This document shows positions 47,579 through 62,806 of a stretch of DNA of 64,000 nucleotides, piece by piece; positions within the stretch are counted from its first letter, which is position 1; each line of letters opens with the position of its first letter. Origin of the DNA: Stutzerimonas azotifigens. Its GTDB lineage: Bacteria > Pseudomonadota > Gammaproteobacteria > Pseudomonadales > Pseudomonadaceae. The notes below the pieces were generated by a model. The model ran no database searches. It saw only the letters and a list, made by a program, of their open reading frames with translations, and was not told the origin of the DNA. The translations under genes and the position numbers were made by a program. The stretch spans positions 124,001-188,000 of the forward strand of contig NZ_JAAMRF010000011.1 of assembly GCF_013522725.1 (NCBI RefSeq), written 5' to 3'.

Positions 47579-49681
47579 TCAACCTTGTTTTTTGACGATA
47601 GCTTCGACGATATTCGGCGGAGCCTCGGAGTATTTCGAGAATTCCATAGAGTAGCTCGCGCGACCCTGGGACATGGAGCGAACGTCGGTTGCGTAACCGA
47701 ACATCTCACCCAGCGGAACCTCGGCGCGAATAACCTTGCCGGAGACCGTGTCTTCCATACCCTGGATCAGACCGCGACGACGGTTCAGGTCACCCATCAC
47801 GTCGCCCATGTAATCCTCTGGCGTTACTACTTCCACCTTCATGATCGGCTCAAGCACAACCGCGCCACCCTTCTGGGACAGCTGCTTGGTCGCCATGGAG
47901 GCAGCAACCTTGAACGCCATCTCGTTGGAGTCGACGTCGTGGTAGGAGCCATCGAACACGGTGGCCTTCAGGCCGATGAGCGGATAGCCGGCAACGACGC
48001 CGTTCTTCATCTGCTCCTCGATGCCCTTCTGGATGGCAGGGATGTATTCCTTCGGAATCACACCACCGACCACTTCGTTGACGAACTGCAGACCTTCCTG
48101 GCCTTCGTCAGCAGGCGCAAAGCGCACCCAGCAATGACCAAACTGGCCACGACCACCGGACTGGCGAACGAACTTGCCTTCGATCTCGCAAGACTTGGTG
48201 ATCTTCTCGCGGTACGAAACCTGCGGCTTGCCGATGTTTGCCTCGACGTTGAACTCGCGACGCATACGGTCAACGAGGATATCGAGGTGCAGCTCGCCCA
48301 TACCGGAGATGATGGTCTGACCGGTTTCTTCATCGGTCTTGACGCGGAACGACGGGTCTTCCTGAGCCAACTTGCCCAGGGCGATGCCCATCTTTTCCTG
48401 GTCATCCTTGGTCTTAGGCTCGACGGCGACGGAAATGACCGGCTCCGGGAAATCCATACGAACCAGGATGATCGGCTTGTCCAGCGAGCACAGAGTGTCG
48501 CCGGTGGTGACGTCCTTCATACCGATCAGAGCGGCGATGTCGCCTGCGCGCACCTCCTTGATCTCTTCACGGCTGTTGGCGTGCATCTGCACCATACGAC
48601 CAACGCGCTCTTTCTTGCCCTTGACCGAGTTCAGAACACCGTCACCGGAGTTCAATACGCCCGAGTAGACTCGAGCGAAGGTCAGAGTACCCACGAAGGG
48701 GTCGGTAGCGATCTTGAACGCCAGCGCCGAGAAAGGCTCGTCATCGTCAGCGTGACGCTCCATCTCGATGTTTTCGTCATCGACATCGGAACCCTTGATC
48801 GCCGGAATGTCCACCGGCGCCGGCAGGTAGTCGATGACCGCGTCGAGAACCAAGGGAACACCCTTGTTCTTGAACGACGAACCACAGACGGCCAGAACGA
48901 TCTCGCCAGCGATGGTCCGCTGACGCAGAGCGGACTTAATTTCCGCAGTGGTCAGCTCTTCGCCTTCGAGGTACTTGTTCATCAGCTCTTCGGTCGCCTC
49001 GGCTGCCGCCTCGACCATATTGCTGCGCCATTCTTCAGCCAGCTCTTGAAGCTCGGCAGGGATCTCTTCCTCACGGAAGGTCATGCCCTTGTCTTCGTCG
49101 TTCCAGTAGATGGCCTTCATCTTGACCAGGTCGATCTGGCCCTGGAAGTTGTCTTCTGCGCCAATAGCGAGCTGAATCGGTACCGGAGTATGACCCAGAC
49201 GCTGCTTGATCTGACCGATCACGCGCAGGAAGTTGGCACCGGCACGGTCCATCTTGTTGACGTAGACCAGACGCGGAACACCGTACTTGTTGGCCTGACG
49301 CCATACGGTTTCGGACTGAGGCTCGACGCCGGAGGTACCACAAAAGACCACGACAGCACCGTCGAGCACACGCAGCGAACGCTCTACTTCAATAGTGAAG
49401 TCAACGTGGCCGGGGGTATCGATGATATTGAAGCGATGCTTGTCGTACTGCTTCTCGGAGCCCTGCCAAAAGGCAGTGGTAGCAGCGGAGGTAATGGTGA
49501 TACCCCGCTCCTGCTCCTGCACCATCCAGTCCATGGTCGCGGCGCCGTCATGCACCTCGCCCATCTTGTGGTTTACGCCGGTGTAAAAGAGGACGCGCTC
49601 GGTGGTAGTGGTCTTGCCAGCATCCACGTGAGCGACGATACCAATGTTACGGTAGCGGTTAATCGGAGTAGTACGAGCCAA
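47579..49681 (-). CDS. fusA: Elongation factor G
   Basis: A 700-aa translocase with five domains: GTPase ([34 protein letters not shown]), then domains II-V ending in the conserved [24 protein letters not shown]. The start is TTG 49681, giving [19 protein letters not shown] with GAGGACC as ribosome site; no ATG fits. Second-to-last gene of the str operon. Confidence 0.98.
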   Translation of the reverse strand: MARTTPINRYRNIGIVAHVDAGKTTTTERVLFYTGVNHKMGEVHDGAATMDWMVQEQERGITITSAATTAFWQGSEKQYDKHRFNIIDTPGHVDFTIEVERSLRVLDGAVVVFCGTSGVEPQSETVWRQANKYGVPRLVYVNKMDRAGANFLRVIGQIKQRLGHTPVPIQLAIGAEDNFQGQIDLVKMKAIYWNDEDKGMTFREEEIPAELQELAEEWRSNMVEAAAEATEELMNKYLEGEELTTAEIKSALRQRTIAGEIVLAVCGSSFKNKGVPLVLDAVIDYLPAPVDIPAIKGSDVDDENIEMERHADDDEPFSALAFKIATDPFVGTLTFARVYSGVLNSGDGVLNSVKGKKERVGRMVQMHANSREEIKEVRAGDIAALIGMKDVTTGDTLCSLDKPIILVRMDFPEPVISVAVEPKTKDDQEKMGIALGKLAQEDPSFRVKTDEETGQTIISGMGELHLDILVDRMRREFNVEANIGKPQVSYREKITKSCEIEGKFVRQSGGRGQFGHCWVRFAPADEGQEGLQFVNEVVGGVIPKEYIPAIQKGIEEQMKNGVVAGYPLIGLKATVFDGSYHDVDSNEMAFKVAASMATKQLSQKGGAVVLEPIMKVEVVTPEDYMGDVMGDLNRRRGLIQGMEDTVSGKVIRAEVPLGEMFGYATDVRSMSQGRASYSMEFSKYSEAPPNIVEAIVKKQG

Positions 49682-49714
49682 AATAAAGGTCCTCGTGGGT
49701 GAGTAGCGCGAGTA

Positions 49715-50185
49715 TTAGAAGCGGTAGTGCGAGAAGGCCTTGTTGGCTTCCGCCATGCGGTGCACGTCCTCACGCTTCTTGACTGCAGCGCCCTTGCCGT
49801 CGAAGGCGTCCATCAGCTCACCTGCAAGGCGCAGGGCCATGGATTTCTCGCCACGCTTACGCGCCGCGTCCACCAGCCAGCGCATGGCCAGGGCGTTGCG
49901 ACGGGAAGGACGAACCTCGACCGGAACCTGGTAAGTCGCACCACCTACGCGGCGGGACTTCACTTCGACCAGCGGAGCGATGGCGTCGAGTGCTTTTTCG
50001 AAGATTTCCAGGGGATCGCTGTTCTTGCGGGTCTTGACGGTATCCAAGGCACCGTAAACGATGCGCTCGGCCACAGCCTTCTTGCCGCTTTCCATCACGT
50101 GGTTCATGAATTTGGCGAGGATCTGACTTCCGTACATCGGATCATCGAGGATCTCACGCTTGGCTGCTACACGACGTCTTGGCAT
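49715..50185 (-). CDS. rpsG: 30S ribosomal protein S7
   Basis: A 156-aa primary binder of the 16S 3' domain ([42 protein letters not shown]). In E. coli S7 regulates the str operon translationally. A 98-base spacer separates it from rpsL, a plausible regulatory spacer. Confidence 0.98.
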   Translation of the reverse strand: MPRRRVAAKREILDDPMYGSQILAKFMNHVMESGKKAVAERIVYGALDTVKTRKNSDPLEIFEKALDAIAPLVEVKSRRVGGATYQVPVEVRPSRRNALAMRWLVDAARKRGEKSMALRLAGELMDAFDGKGAAVKKREDVHRMAEANKAFSHYRF

Positions 50186-50283
50186 TGATAAGCCCTCAAA
50201 CGGTCTTCAGGTTAGCCCGGAACGGTAACGCTCGCGTTACGCCCGACCTTACTCTTATCGACTCAAATAAATAGAAATTCTGA

Positions 50284-50655
50284 TTACTTCGGGCGCTTGG
50301 CGCCGTACTTCGAACGACCCTGCTTACGGTCTTTCACGCCGGAGGTATCCAGCGAGCCGCGCACAGTGTGGTAACGGACACCCGGAAGGTCCTTTACACG
50401 ACCGCCACGGATCAGGACCACGCTGTGCTCCTGCAGGTTGTGACCTTCACCACCGATGTAGGACGCGACTTCGTAGCCGTTGGTCAGACGAACACGGCAT
50501 ACCTTACGCAGTGCAGAGTTCGGTTTTTTCGGCGTGGTGGTGTACACACGAGTGCACACGCCACGGCGTTGCGGGCAGTTCTGCAGCGCAGGGACGTCGC
50601 TCTTCTCGACGACGCGCTTGCGCGGCTGGCGTACCAGCTGGTTAATCGTTGCCAT
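50284..50655 (-). CDS. rpsL: 30S ribosomal protein S12
   Basis: A 123-aa decoding-centre protein ([20 protein letters not shown]). The [12 protein letters not shown] loop and the KDLPGVRYH loop have Lys43 and Lys88, the streptomycin-sensitive residues. First gene of the str operon, 132 bases after rpoC stop upstream region with a terminator-like hairpin. Confidence 0.98.
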   Translation of the reverse strand: MATINQLVRQPRKRVVEKSDVPALQNCPQRRGVCTRVYTTTPKKPNSALRKVCRVRLTNGYEVASYIGGEGHNLQEHSVVLIRGGRVKDLPGVRYHTVRGSLDTSGVKDRKQGRSKYGAKRPK

Positions 50656-50689
50656 CTACTAGCTCCACTGTTGTCTTTCGACACAAACG

Positions 50690-50716
50690 AAAAATGGCAG
50701 GGCTGATGCCCCGCCA
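50690..50716 (-). terminator. Terminator-like hairpin between rpoC and rpsL
   Basis: On the minus strand GGCGGGGC-ATCA-GCCCTGCC is followed by ATTTTTCG. The stem has one G-T mismatch pair. Two further dyads lie nearby (GGGGTACA...TGTACCCC at 50722-50755). They separate rpoBC from the str operon. Confidence 0.65.
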
Positions 50717-50787
50717 AATTAGGGGTACAAGAGTCTAAAGAGCTTCCTGTACCCCGTCAAGACAGGCCCCGCTTCCGAGGCCTGCGC

Positions 50788-53700
50788 TTAGCTGCTGCTC
50801 GAGTTGAGCGCCTCGGTCAGTGCCGCTTCGACCTCATCGGCACTCACACGAACCGGCTTGTCCAGCTCACGGCGACGCTTGCGCTCGCTGTGATAGGCCA
50901 GACCGGTACCGGCCGGGATCAGACGACCCACGACCACGTTTTCCTTCAGACCGCGCAGGTAATCGCGCTTGCCGGTAACCGCCGCCTCGGTGAGGACTCG
51001 AGTGGTCTCCTGGAACGACGCCGCGGAGATGAACGACTCGGTCGACAGCGATGCCTTGGTGATACCCAGCAGTACGCGATCGAACTTGGCCAGGAAGCGG
51101 TCCTCGGTGCTCAGACGCTCGTTTTCCTCGAGCACCTGGGTCAGTTCCATCTGGTCACCCTTGATGAAGCTCGAATCGCCAACTTCCGACACTTCGACCT
51201 TGCGCAGCATCTGCCGCAGGATGGTCTCGATGTGCTTGTCGTTGATCTTGACGCCCTGCAGGCGGTACACGTCCTGGATCTCGTTGACGATGTACTTGGC
51301 CAGCGCACTGACGCCCAGCAGACGCAGGATGTCGTGCGGGTTGCTCGGACCGTCCGAGATGACCTCGCCCTTGTTCACCTGCTCACCTTCGAAGACGTTC
51401 AGGTGACGCCACTTCGGAATCAGCTCCTCGTACGGATCGCTACCGTCCGTAGGCGTGATCACCAGGCGGCGCTTGCCCTTGGTTTCCTTGCCGAAGGAAA
51501 TGGTGCCGCTGATTTCCGCCAGGATCGACGGCTCTTTCGGACGACGCGCCTCGAAGAGGTCGGCAACGCGCGGCAGACCACCGGTGATGTCGCGGGTCTT
51601 CGAGGTCTCTTGCGGGATACGTGCGATAACGTCACCCACATTGATCTCGGCGCCGTCAGCCACACCCACCAGTGCGTTGGCGGGCAGGAAGTACTGGGCC
51701 GGCACGTCGGTACCGGGCAACAGCAGCTCCTTGCCATTGGCGTCGACCATCTTGATGGCCGGGCGAATGTCCTTGCCCGAAGCCGGACGATCTTTCGGAT
51801 CCATCACCTCGATGTTGGTCAGACCGGTCAGCTCGTCGGTCTGGCGCTTGATGGTGATGTTCTCCTCCATGCCGACGAAGGTCACGGTACCCTTCATTTC
51901 GGTCACGATCGGGTGAGTGTGCGGATCCCACTTGGCCACGACCGTACCGGCCTCGACCTTGTCGCCTTCCTTGATCGAAATCACCGCACCGTACGGCAGT
52001 TTGTAACGCTCACGCTCGCGGCCGAAGTCGTCCGCGACCGCCAGCTCACCGGAACGCGACACCGCTACCAGCGCACCATCGGCACGTTCGACGTGCTTGA
52101 GGTTATGCAGACGGATGGTACCGCCATTCTTCACCAGCACATTGTCGACAGCTGAGGTCCGGCTCGCCGCACCACCGATGTGGAACGTACGCATGGTCAG
52201 CTGGGTACCCGGCTCACCAATCGACTGCGCGGCAATCACACCCACCGCTTCGCCGATGTTGACCTGATGACCGCGGGCCAGATCGCGCCCGTAGCACTTG
52301 GCGCAGATGCCGTAACGGGTTTCGCAACTGATCGGCGAGCGGACGACCACTTCGTCGATACTATTGAGTTCGATGAAATCCACCCAGGTCTCGTCCACCA
52401 GGGTACCGGCGGGCACGATGACCTCGTCGGTGCCGGGCTTGAGCACGTCACGAGCGATCACACGACCCAGAACACGCTCACCCAGCGGCTCGACCACGTC
52501 GCCGCCTTCGATGTGCGGCGTCATGAACAGACCCTGCTCGGTGCCGCAATCGACCTCGGTCACGACCAGATCTTGCGCCACGTCGACCAGGCGACGCGTC
52601 AGGTAACCGGAGTTCGCGGTCTTCAGTGCGGTATCCGCCAGACCTTTCCGTGCACCGTGAGTCGAAATGAAGTACTGAAGTACGTTCAGACCTTCGCGGA
52701 AGTTCGCGGTGATCGGCGTCTCGATGATCGAGCCATCCGGCTTGGCCATCAGACCGCGCATACCGGCGAGCTGGCGAATCTGGGCGGCAGAACCCCGCGC
52801 ACCCGAGTCGGCCATCATGTACATGGAGTTGAAGGACTCCTGATCGACTTCCTTGCCCTCGCGATCGATGACCTTCTCCTTGGAGAGGTTCGACATCATC
52901 GCCTTGGACACTTCGTCGTTGGCCTTCGACCAGAGGTCGATCACCTTGTTGTACTTCTCACCCTGGGTAACCAGGCCGGAGGCGTACTGGCTTTCGATCT
53001 CCTTCACTTCCTCGGTGGCGGCGTCGATGATGCGCGCCTTCTCGTCAGGGATAACGAAGTCGTTCACGCCGATCGATACGCCCGAGATCGTCGAATAGGC
53101 GAAACCGGTGTACATCAGCTGGTCGGCGAAGATGACGGTGTCCTTCAGGCCAACCGTGCGGTAGCACTGGTTGATCAGCTTGGAAATCGCCTTTTTCTTC
53201 ATCGGCTGGTTGACCACGTCGAACGACAGGCCTGCCGGCACGACCTGGAACAGCAGCGCACGGCCAACAGTGGTGTCGACGATACGGGTGTTGTGGGTAA
53301 CGCTGCCGTCACGATCCTTGATGGTCTCGTTGATGCGTACCTTCACCCGAGCGTGCAGTGCCGCTTCACCGGCGCGGAACACGCGATCGACTTCCTGCAG
53401 GTCGGCAAATACGCGACCTTCGCCTTTGGCATTGATGGCTTCGCGGGTCATGTAGTACAGACCCAGGACCACGTCCTGCGACGGTACGATGATCGGCTCG
53501 CCGTTGGCGGGCGACAGGATGTTGTTGGTCGACATCATCAGCGCACGCGCTTCGAGCTGGGCTTCCAGCGTCAGCGGTACGTGTACGGCCATCTGGTCAC
53601 CGTCGAAGTCGGCGTTGTACGCGGCGCAGACCAGCGGATGCAGCTGAATCGCCTTGCCTTCGATCAGGACCGGCTCGAACGCCTGGATACCCAGACGGTG

Positions 53701-54987
53701 CAGCGTCGGCGCCCGGTTGAGCAGCACGGGATGTTCGCGGATGACTTCTGCGAGCACGTCCCATACCTCGGGCAGCTCGCGCTCGACCATCTTCTTGGCA
53801 GCCTTGATGGTGGTCGCCATGCCACGCATTTCCAGCTTGCCGAAGATGAACGGTTTGAACAGCTCGAGCGCCATCTTCTTTGGCAGGCCGCACTGGTGCA
53901 GACGCAGGGTCGGGCCCACGGTGATAACCGAACGACCGGAATAGTCCACGCGCTTGCCGAGCAGGTTCTGACGGAAACGACCCTGCTTACCCTTGATCAT
54001 GTCGGCCAGGGACTTGAGCGGGCGCTTGTTCGAACCGGTGATGGCACGGCCACGACGGCCGTTGTCCAGCAGCGCATCGACCGCTTCCTGCAGCATGCGC
54101 TTTTCGTTGCGCACGATGATGTCCGGCGCCGACAGGTCGAGCAGGCGCTTGAGGCGGTTGTTACGGTTGATCACGCGGCGATACAGATCGTTCAGATCGG
54201 AGGTCGCGAAGCGGCCGCCATCGAGCGGAACCAGCGGACGCAGATCCGGCGGCAGCACTGGCAGTACGGTCAGAACCATCCACTCCGGCAGGTTGCCCGA
54301 ACCGTAGAAGGCCTCCATCAGCTTCAGTCGCTTGGAAAGCTTCTTGATCTTGGTTTCCGAATTGGTCTGCGGGATTTCCTCGCGCAGGCGGCCAATTTCG
54401 TGCTCCAGATCGATCTGATTCAGCAGCTCGCGAACGGCCTCGGCACCCATACGGGCATCGAAGTCGTCGCCGAACTCTTCGAGGGCTTCGAAGTACTGCT
54501 CATCGTTGAGCAGCTGGCCTTTTTCCAGCGTGGTCATACCCGGATCGATGACGACATAGCTCTCGAAATAGAGCACGCGCTCGATGTCGCGCAGGGTCAT
54601 GTCCAGCAACAGGCCGATACGACTTGGCAGCGACTTCAGGAACCAGATGTGGGCGACGGGCGATGCCAGCTCGATGTGAGCCATGCGCTCACGACGCACC
54701 TTGGCCAGCGCAACTTCCACGCCGCACTTCTCACAGATCACGCCACGATGCTTGAGGCGCTTGTACTTGCCGCACAGGCACTCGTAGTCCTTAACCGGGC
54801 CAAAGATCTTGGCGCAGAACAGACCATCACGCTCAGGCTTGAAGGTACGGTAGTTGATGGTCTCGGGCTTTTTAACTTCACCAAAAGACCACGAACGGAT
54901 CATTTCCGGCGAAGCCAGACCGATACGGATCGCATCGAACTCTTCAACCTGACCCTGGTTTTTCAACAGATTCAGCAAGTCTTTCAA
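50788..54987 (-). CDS. rpoC: RNA polymerase beta' subunit
   Basis: A 1399-aa catalytic subunit with the N-terminal zinc ribbon [20 protein letters not shown], the active-site Mg motif NADFDGDQM, bridge and trigger-helix regions, and the second zinc cluster [20 protein letters not shown]. The start is TTG at 54987 with a strong GAGGAGG seven bases upstream, giving [16 protein letters not shown]. It follows rpoB by 65 bases. Confidence 0.99.
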   Translation of the reverse strand: MKDLLNLLKNQGQVEEFDAIRIGLASPEMIRSWSFGEVKKPETINYRTFKPERDGLFCAKIFGPVKDYECLCGKYKRLKHRGVICEKCGVEVALAKVRRERMAHIELASPVAHIWFLKSLPSRIGLLLDMTLRDIERVLYFESYVVIDPGMTTLEKGQLLNDEQYFEALEEFGDDFDARMGAEAVRELLNQIDLEHEIGRLREEIPQTNSETKIKKLSKRLKLMEAFYGSGNLPEWMVLTVLPVLPPDLRPLVPLDGGRFATSDLNDLYRRVINRNNRLKRLLDLSAPDIIVRNEKRMLQEAVDALLDNGRRGRAITGSNKRPLKSLADMIKGKQGRFRQNLLGKRVDYSGRSVITVGPTLRLHQCGLPKKMALELFKPFIFGKLEMRGMATTIKAAKKMVERELPEVWDVLAEVIREHPVLLNRAPTLHRLGIQAFEPVLIEGKAIQLHPLVCAAYNADFDGDQMAVHVPLTLEAQLEARALMMSTNNILSPANGEPIIVPSQDVVLGLYYMTREAINAKGEGRVFADLQEVDRVFRAGEAALHARVKVRINETIKDRDGSVTHNTRIVDTTVGRALLFQVVPAGLSFDVVNQPMKKKAISKLINQCYRTVGLKDTVIFADQLMYTGFAYSTISGVSIGVNDFVIPDEKARIIDAATEEVKEIESQYASGLVTQGEKYNKVIDLWSKANDEVSKAMMSNLSKEKVIDREGKEVDQESFNSMYMMADSGARGSAAQIRQLAGMRGLMAKPDGSIIETPITANFREGLNVLQYFISTHGARKGLADTALKTANSGYLTRRLVDVAQDLVVTEVDCGTEQGLFMTPHIEGGDVVEPLGERVLGRVIARDVLKPGTDEVIVPAGTLVDETWVDFIELNSIDEVVVRSPISCETRYGICAKCYGRDLARGHQVNIGEAVGVIAAQSIGEPGTQLTMRTFHIGGAASRTSAVDNVLVKNGGTIRLHNLKHVERADGALVAVSRSGELAVADDFGRERERYKLPYGAVISIKEGDKVEAGTVVAKWDPHTHPIVTEMKGTVTFVGMEENITIKRQTDELTGLTNIEVMDPKDRPASGKDIRPAIKMVDANGKELLLPGTDVPAQYFLPANALVGVADGAEINVGDVIARIPQETSKTRDITGGLPRVADLFEARRPKEPSILAEISGTISFGKETKGKRRLVITPTDGSDPYEELIPKWRHLNVFEGEQVNKGEVISDGPSNPHDILRLLGVSALAKYIVNEIQDVYRLQGVKINDKHIETILRQMLRKVEVSEVGDSSFIKGDQMELTQVLEENERLSTEDRFLAKFDRVLLGITKASLSTESFISAASFQETTRVLTEAAVTGKRDYLRGLKENVVVGRLIPAGTGLAYHSERKRRRELDKPVRVSADEVEAALTEALNSSSS

Positions 54988-55052
54988 GGCCTTTCCTCCT
55001 CACGGACCTGCGGCGACCGGTTTCTGACCGGGCGCCGCATAGGCGGTGCGTG

Positions 55053-59123
<4,071 letters not shown>

Positions 59124-59263
59124 CAGCGTTCCCCAGCTTGGTCACCTGCTTGTTTGGCCTCCCCCGGCGGGAGTGGCCAGAAAATCGTGCGAATCCAGTG
59201 ATCCGCGGCACCCAGTGGGTGCTTGCTCCGCCATCAGACATACCGACAGGCTGCCTATAACGG

Positions 59264-59292
59264 AAAAAGGCCGGTGGCAAAAGCCACCAGCC
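59264..59292 (-). terminator. Attenuator in the rplL-rpoB spacer
   Basis: On the minus strand GGCTGGTGGC-TTTT-GCCACCGGCC is followed by TTTTT and CCG. A ten-base stem with one mismatch plus a five-T tract makes a good rho-independent terminator 47 bases after rplL. The remaining ~140 bases of the 215-base spacer to rpoB hold no gene. Confidence 0.85.
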
Positions 59293-59338
59293 ATCAGCCT
59301 TATGCGAGTCGCTTAGGCTGTAGACGCAAGGTCGTCGC

Positions 59339-59707
59339 TTACTTGAGCTCGACTTTGGCGCCTGCTTCTTCCAGGGCTTTCTTGGCTGCTTCGGCCTCGT
59401 CCTTGGATACGCCTTCTTTGACCACGCCTGGGGCGCCGTCAACAACTGCCTTGGCTTCCTTCAGACCCAGACCGGTCAGCTCGCGAACGGCCTTGATCAC
59501 GTTCACCTTCTTCTCGCCAGCTTCAGCCAGCACGACGGTGAATTCGGTCTGCTCTTCAACTACGGCAGCGGCAGCGGCAGGGCCAGCAGCAGCGGCAGCA
59601 GCGGCGGTAACGCCAAACTTCTCTTCCATCGCCTTGATCAGTTCAACGATCTGCATGACGGACATTTCGGATACGGCGTTGATGATATCTTCGTTGGTCA
59701 GAGCCAT
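59339..59707 (-). CDS. rplL: 50S ribosomal protein L7/L12
   Basis: A 122-aa stalk protein with an N-terminal dimerisation helix ([33 protein letters not shown]), an Ala/Pro-rich flexible hinge (about 36-50) and a C-terminal domain ([32 protein letters not shown]) that recruits GTPase factors. ATG 59707 is the family start; longer readings add unrelated residues. Confidence 0.98.
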   Translation of the reverse strand: MALTNEDIINAVSEMSVMQIVELIKAMEEKFGVTAAAAAAAGPAAAAAVVEEQTEFTVVLAEAGEKKVNVIKAVRELTGLGLKEAKAVVDGAPGVVKEGVSKDEAEAAKKALEEAGAKVELK

Positions 59708-59779
59708 GACTCTAGTTCCTGTAAGGTAGGGACGGCCTGCGGCCATCAAAAATCAAAAAGTGAAAAGCGGTACTGCGCC

Positions 59780-60280
59780 TTAGGCGGCAGCGGCCTCTTT
59801 CTGGTCGCGAACGGCTGCCAGAGTACGAGCCAGCTTGCTGGTAGCGCCCTGAATCACGCTCATCAGCTGAGATACGGCTTCGTCGTAAGTCGGCAGAGTT
59901 GCCAGCACGTCGATCTGGTTGGCTGCAATGAGCTGACCTTCGAACGCAGCGGCCTTGATCTCGAACTTGTCCTGACCCTTGGAGAATTCCTTGAAGATAC
60001 GAGCAGCAGCGCCCGGATGTTCATTGGAAAACGCAATCAGGGTCGGGCCTTTGAACGCATCGTTGAGGACATCGAACTGAGTGCCCTCAACGGCGCGGCG
60101 CAGCAGGGTGTTACGTACGACACGTACATACACACCAGCCTCGCGGGCCTCTTTACGGAGTCCGGTCATGGCCCCTACGGTCACGCCACGGGCATCAGCC
60201 ACGACAGCGGACAGGGCAGACTTGGCAGCCTCGTTGACTTCAGCGACGATGGCCTTCTTGTCTTCGAGTTTGATTGCCAC
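59780..60280 (-). CDS. rplJ: 50S ribosomal protein L10
   Basis: A 166-aa stalk base protein ([35 protein letters not shown]) whose C-terminal helix binds L7/L12 dimers. GTG start at 60280 with AGGAG eight bases upstream. Preceded by the L10 leader. Confidence 0.98.
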   Translation of the reverse strand: MAIKLEDKKAIVAEVNEAAKSALSAVVADARGVTVGAMTGLRKEAREAGVYVRVVRNTLLRRAVEGTQFDVLNDAFKGPTLIAFSNEHPGAAARIFKEFSKGQDKFEIKAAAFEGQLIAANQIDVLATLPTYDEAVSQLMSVIQGATSKLARTLAAVRDQKEAAAA

Positions 60281-60289
60281 GGGATTTAC

Positions 60290-60478
60290 TCCTGGATGTT
60301 ACCGGTACATCCGGCCGAAACCGGACGGTTATTGGTGTCTGATTCGGTAAGAATCGGGAGCACCTCTGCGTAGGCTGTCGAAGATCGCTCCCCGGGTTTA
60401 AGGCTTGCGCCGCCTACGGTCTTGGATAGCCCCCGCCAGGCAGGGACCCCAAACTAGCTGGCCTGCCGAAGCAGGCCT
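60290..60478 (-). ncRNA. L10 (rplJ) leader RNA region
   Basis: The 205-base spacer between rplA and rplJ holds no gene. It begins (minus strand) with a hairpin GGCCTGC-TTCG-GCAGGCC (60478-60460), followed by dyads over the rest, including TCCGGTTTCGGCCGGA (about 60326-60311). Position and structure fit the conserved L10 leader to which the L10-L7/L12 complex binds to repress rplJL. The exact boundaries are not resolved. Confidence 0.6.
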
Positions 60479-60485
60479 TTATTCC

Positions 60486-61181
60486 TTACGCCTCGAGGGA
60501 CGCCTGATCGATGACCAGACCAGGACCCATCGTGGTGCTCAGGGTTACGCGCTTGACGTAGATACCCTTGGAAGTCGACGGCTTCAGACGCTTGAGGTCC
60601 GACAGCAAGGCTTCGACGTTCTGCTTGAGCTGACCGGCCTCAAAGCCGACCTTGCCAACGGAGGTGTGGATGATGCCGTTCTTGTCGGTCCGGAAACGCA
60701 CCTGACCAGCCTTGGCATTTTTCACTGCAGTGGCAACGTCTGGCGTTACGGTGCCGACCTTCGGGTTCGGCATCAAACCGCGCGGACCAAGAATCTGACC
60801 CAGCTGACCGACGACACGCATCGCATCCGGAGAAGCGATCACGACGTCATAGTTCAGATCGCCACCTTTCATTTCGGCAGCCAGCTCGTCCATCCCGACG
60901 CGATCTGCGCCAGCGGCCAGAGCGGCCTCGGCAGCAGGGCCCTGAGTGAACACGGCGACACGTACGGACTTGCCAGTACCGTTCGGCAGAACTGTAGCAC
61001 CACGAACGACCTGGTCGGATTTACGCGGATCAACACCAAGGTTGATAGCGATATCGAAGGACTCAGTGAACTTTACTGCAGAGATCTGTGCCAACAACGT
61101 GGCGGCTTCTTCGAAGCCATACTGCTTGCCGGCTTCTACTTTCTCGGCAATCGCCTTTTGGCGCTTGGTCAACTTAGCCAT
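60486..61181 (-). CDS. rplA: 50S ribosomal protein L1
   Basis: A 231-aa L1-stalk protein ([46 protein letters not shown]). In E. coli L1 represses the rplKA unit. ATG 61181 overlaps the rplK TAA by one base (TAATG). Confidence 0.98.
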   Translation of the reverse strand: MAKLTKRQKAIAEKVEAGKQYGFEEAATLLAQISAVKFTESFDIAINLGVDPRKSDQVVRGATVLPNGTGKSVRVAVFTQGPAAEAALAAGADRVGMDELAAEMKGGDLNYDVVIASPDAMRVVGQLGQILGPRGLMPNPKVGTVTPDVATAVKNAKAGQVRFRTDKNGIIHTSVGKVGFEAGQLKQNVEALLSDLKRLKPSTSKGIYVKRVTLSTTMGPGLVIDQASLEA

Positions 61182-61612
61182 TACACACCCTCCACGTTCA
61201 GGCCCATGCTGCGCGCGGAGCCGGCGATGGTACGCACGGCAGCCTCGAGATCAGCAGCGGTAAGATCAGCATTCTTGGTCTTCGCGATCTCTTCGAGCTG
61301 AGCGCGAGTGACGGTGCCAACCTTCTGGGTGTTGGGGCGAGCAGAACCACTGGTGATGCCGGCTGCTTTCTTCAGCAGAACGGCAGCAGGCGTGCTCTTG
61401 GTCTCGAACGTGAAGCTACGATCACTGTATACAGTGATGATCACGGGAGTCGGCAGACCAGGCTCTTGGCCCTGGGTACGAGCGTTGAACGCCTTGCAGA
61501 ACTCCATGATGTTCACGCCGTGCTGACCCAGCGCAGGACCAACAGGCGGCGACGGATTGGCCTGACCGGCCTTAACCTGAAGCTTGATATAAGCTTGAAT
61601 CTTCTTAGCCAT
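61181..61612 (-). CDS. rplK: 50S ribosomal protein L11
   Basis: A 143-aa protein ([44 protein letters not shown]) of the GTPase centre, with the Pro-rich thiostrepton-binding N-terminal domain and rRNA-binding C-terminal domain. First gene after the nusG terminator. Confidence 0.98.
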   Translation of the reverse strand: MAKKIQAYIKLQVKAGQANPSPPVGPALGQHGVNIMEFCKAFNARTQGQEPGLPTPVIITVYSDRSFTFETKSTPAAVLLKKAAGITSGSARPNTQKVGTVTRAQLEEIAKTKNADLTAADLEAAVRTIAGSARSMGLNVEGV

Positions 61613-61677
61613 AGCTACTCCGTTATGGGTGATAGCGCCTTTCGGCTCCCCAGCTTTATCTATTTATCCCAGCGACA

Positions 61678-61709
61678 ACAAAACCCCGCAGCAAACAGCT
61701 GCGGGGTGT
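61678..61709 (-). terminator. Terminator after nusG
   Basis: CCCCGCAGC-TGTTT-GCTGCGGGG followed by TTTTGTTG on the minus strand. It is a nine-base perfect stem 16 bases after the nusG stop. It ends the secE-nusG unit, so rplK should have its own promoter in the remaining ~65 bases. Confidence 0.9.
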
Positions 61710-61724
61710 GGGATGCCTTCCCAA

Positions 61725-62258
61725 CTAGGCCTTTTCGACCTGGCTGAACTCCAATTCAACCGGAGTTGAACGACCGAAAATGAGCACGGCCACTTGAATC
61801 CGGCTCTTCTCGTAATTGACCTCTTCGACGACACCATTGAAGTCAGCGAACGGACCGTCGGTAACCCGCACGACCTCGCCCGGCTCGAACAGTGTCTTGG
61901 GCTTGGGCTTATCACCGCTATCGGCAACCCGGCGCAAAATCGCCTCGGCCTCTTTATCGGTAATCGGAGCAGGCTTGTCGGCCGTACCCCCGATAAAGCC
62001 CATAACACGAGGCGTATCCTTGACCAAGTGCCAAGTGCCCTCGTTCATATCCATCTGCACAAGCACGTAACCCGGAAAGAACTTGCGCTCACTCTTGCGC
62101 TTCTGACCGTTACGCATCTCGACCACTTCTTCAGTGGGAACGAGGATCTCGCCGAACTCTTCTTCCATTCCGGCAAGCTTGACGCGCTCAATCAATGAAC
62201 GCATCACATGCTTCTCGTAACCCGAGTAAGCATGCACGACATACCAGCGCTTAGCCAC
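61725..62258 (-). CDS. nusG: Transcription termination/antitermination protein NusG
   Basis: A 177-aa factor with an NGN domain ([23 protein letters not shown]) and a C-terminal KOW domain ([24 protein letters not shown]). It links RNA polymerase to Rho or the ribosome via S10. GTG start at 62258, nine bases after secE. Confidence 0.98.
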   Translation of the reverse strand: MAKRWYVVHAYSGYEKHVMRSLIERVKLAGMEEEFGEILVPTEEVVEMRNGQKRKSERKFFPGYVLVQMDMNEGTWHLVKDTPRVMGFIGGTADKPAPITDKEAEAILRRVADSGDKPKPKTLFEPGEVVRVTDGPFADFNGVVEEVNYEKSRIQVAVLIFGRSTPVELEFSQVEKA

Positions 62259-62267
62259 GAGTCACCC

Positions 62268-62636
62268 TTAACCTACAACCATAGAAACCAGCCAACCGAG
62301 CAGGGTATCTAGCCCCCACAACAGCAGCGCCATCACCAGCACGACAGCCACGACGATGAGCGTGGTCTGCGTAGTTTCCTGGCGGGTCGGCCAAACGACC
62401 TTACGGATCTCGACACGCGCCTCCTTCGCCAACGCGAAGAACGAACGCCCTTTTGCGGTCTGCAGAGCAATCAGCGCAGCAATCACTGCAATAACCAGCA
62501 GCGCCATAACCCTGTAGAGGATCGGCTCAGCCGAGTAATACTGATTACCCACGACAGCGACGACTACCAAAGCAGCCACAACCAGCCACTTCACCAGATC
62601 GAAGCGCGAGCCCGTGACTTCTGCCTTGATATTCAT
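62268..62636 (-). CDS. secE: Preprotein translocase subunit SecE
   Basis: A 122-aa three-helix SecE (membrane segments about 19-38, 44-62 and 94-116) with the conserved cytoplasmic amphipathic EARVEIRKVVWPTRQETTQTT. ATG 62636 gives the standard length; upstream readings run into the tRNA. Partner of SecY at 35662-36990. Confidence 0.97.
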   Translation of the reverse strand: MNIKAEVTGSRFDLVKWLVVAALVVVAVVGNQYYSAEPILYRVMALLVIAVIAALIALQTAKGRSFFALAKEARVEIRKVVWPTRQETTQTTLIVVAVVLVMALLLWGLDTLLGWLVSMVVG

Positions 62637-62678
62637 CTGCGAGAACCCTGTAAAGACTGCCAGTTTCGATATTGAAAA

Positions 62679-62754
62679 TGGCAGGCCAGGAGGGAATCGA
62701 ACCCCCAACCTGCGGTTTTGGAGACCGCCGCTCTGCCAATTGAGCTACTGGCCT
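62679..62754 (-). tRNA. trnW: tRNA-Trp (anticodon CCA)
   Basis: The minus strand folds as a 76-nt tRNA: acceptor AGGCCAG pairs with CTGGCCT, followed by encoded GCCA. The D-arm AGCTCAATTGGCAGAGC, anticodon loop CTCCAAA (anticodon CCA) and T-loop GGTTCGATTCC are intact. It lies between tuf and secE, as in P. aeruginosa. Confidence 0.98.
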
Positions 62755-62764
62755 ATAAAGAGTC

Positions 62765-62789
62765 AGGCCGACCATTATGCCGGCCTGAA
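62765..62789 (-). terminator. Weak hairpin between tuf copy 2 and tRNA-Trp
   Basis: CAGGCCG...CCGGCCTG forms a dyad with a loop of about nine bases and no proper T-tract. It may be a processing structure releasing the tRNA from a tuf-tRNA transcript. Confidence 0.35.
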
Positions 62790-62806
62790 CAGATCAGATC
62801 AATCGA

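Noticed and set aside
62679..62754. tRNA-Trp as an attachment site of an integrated element
   Set aside because: No integrase, no repeated tRNA 3' end, and housekeeping genes lie on both sides.
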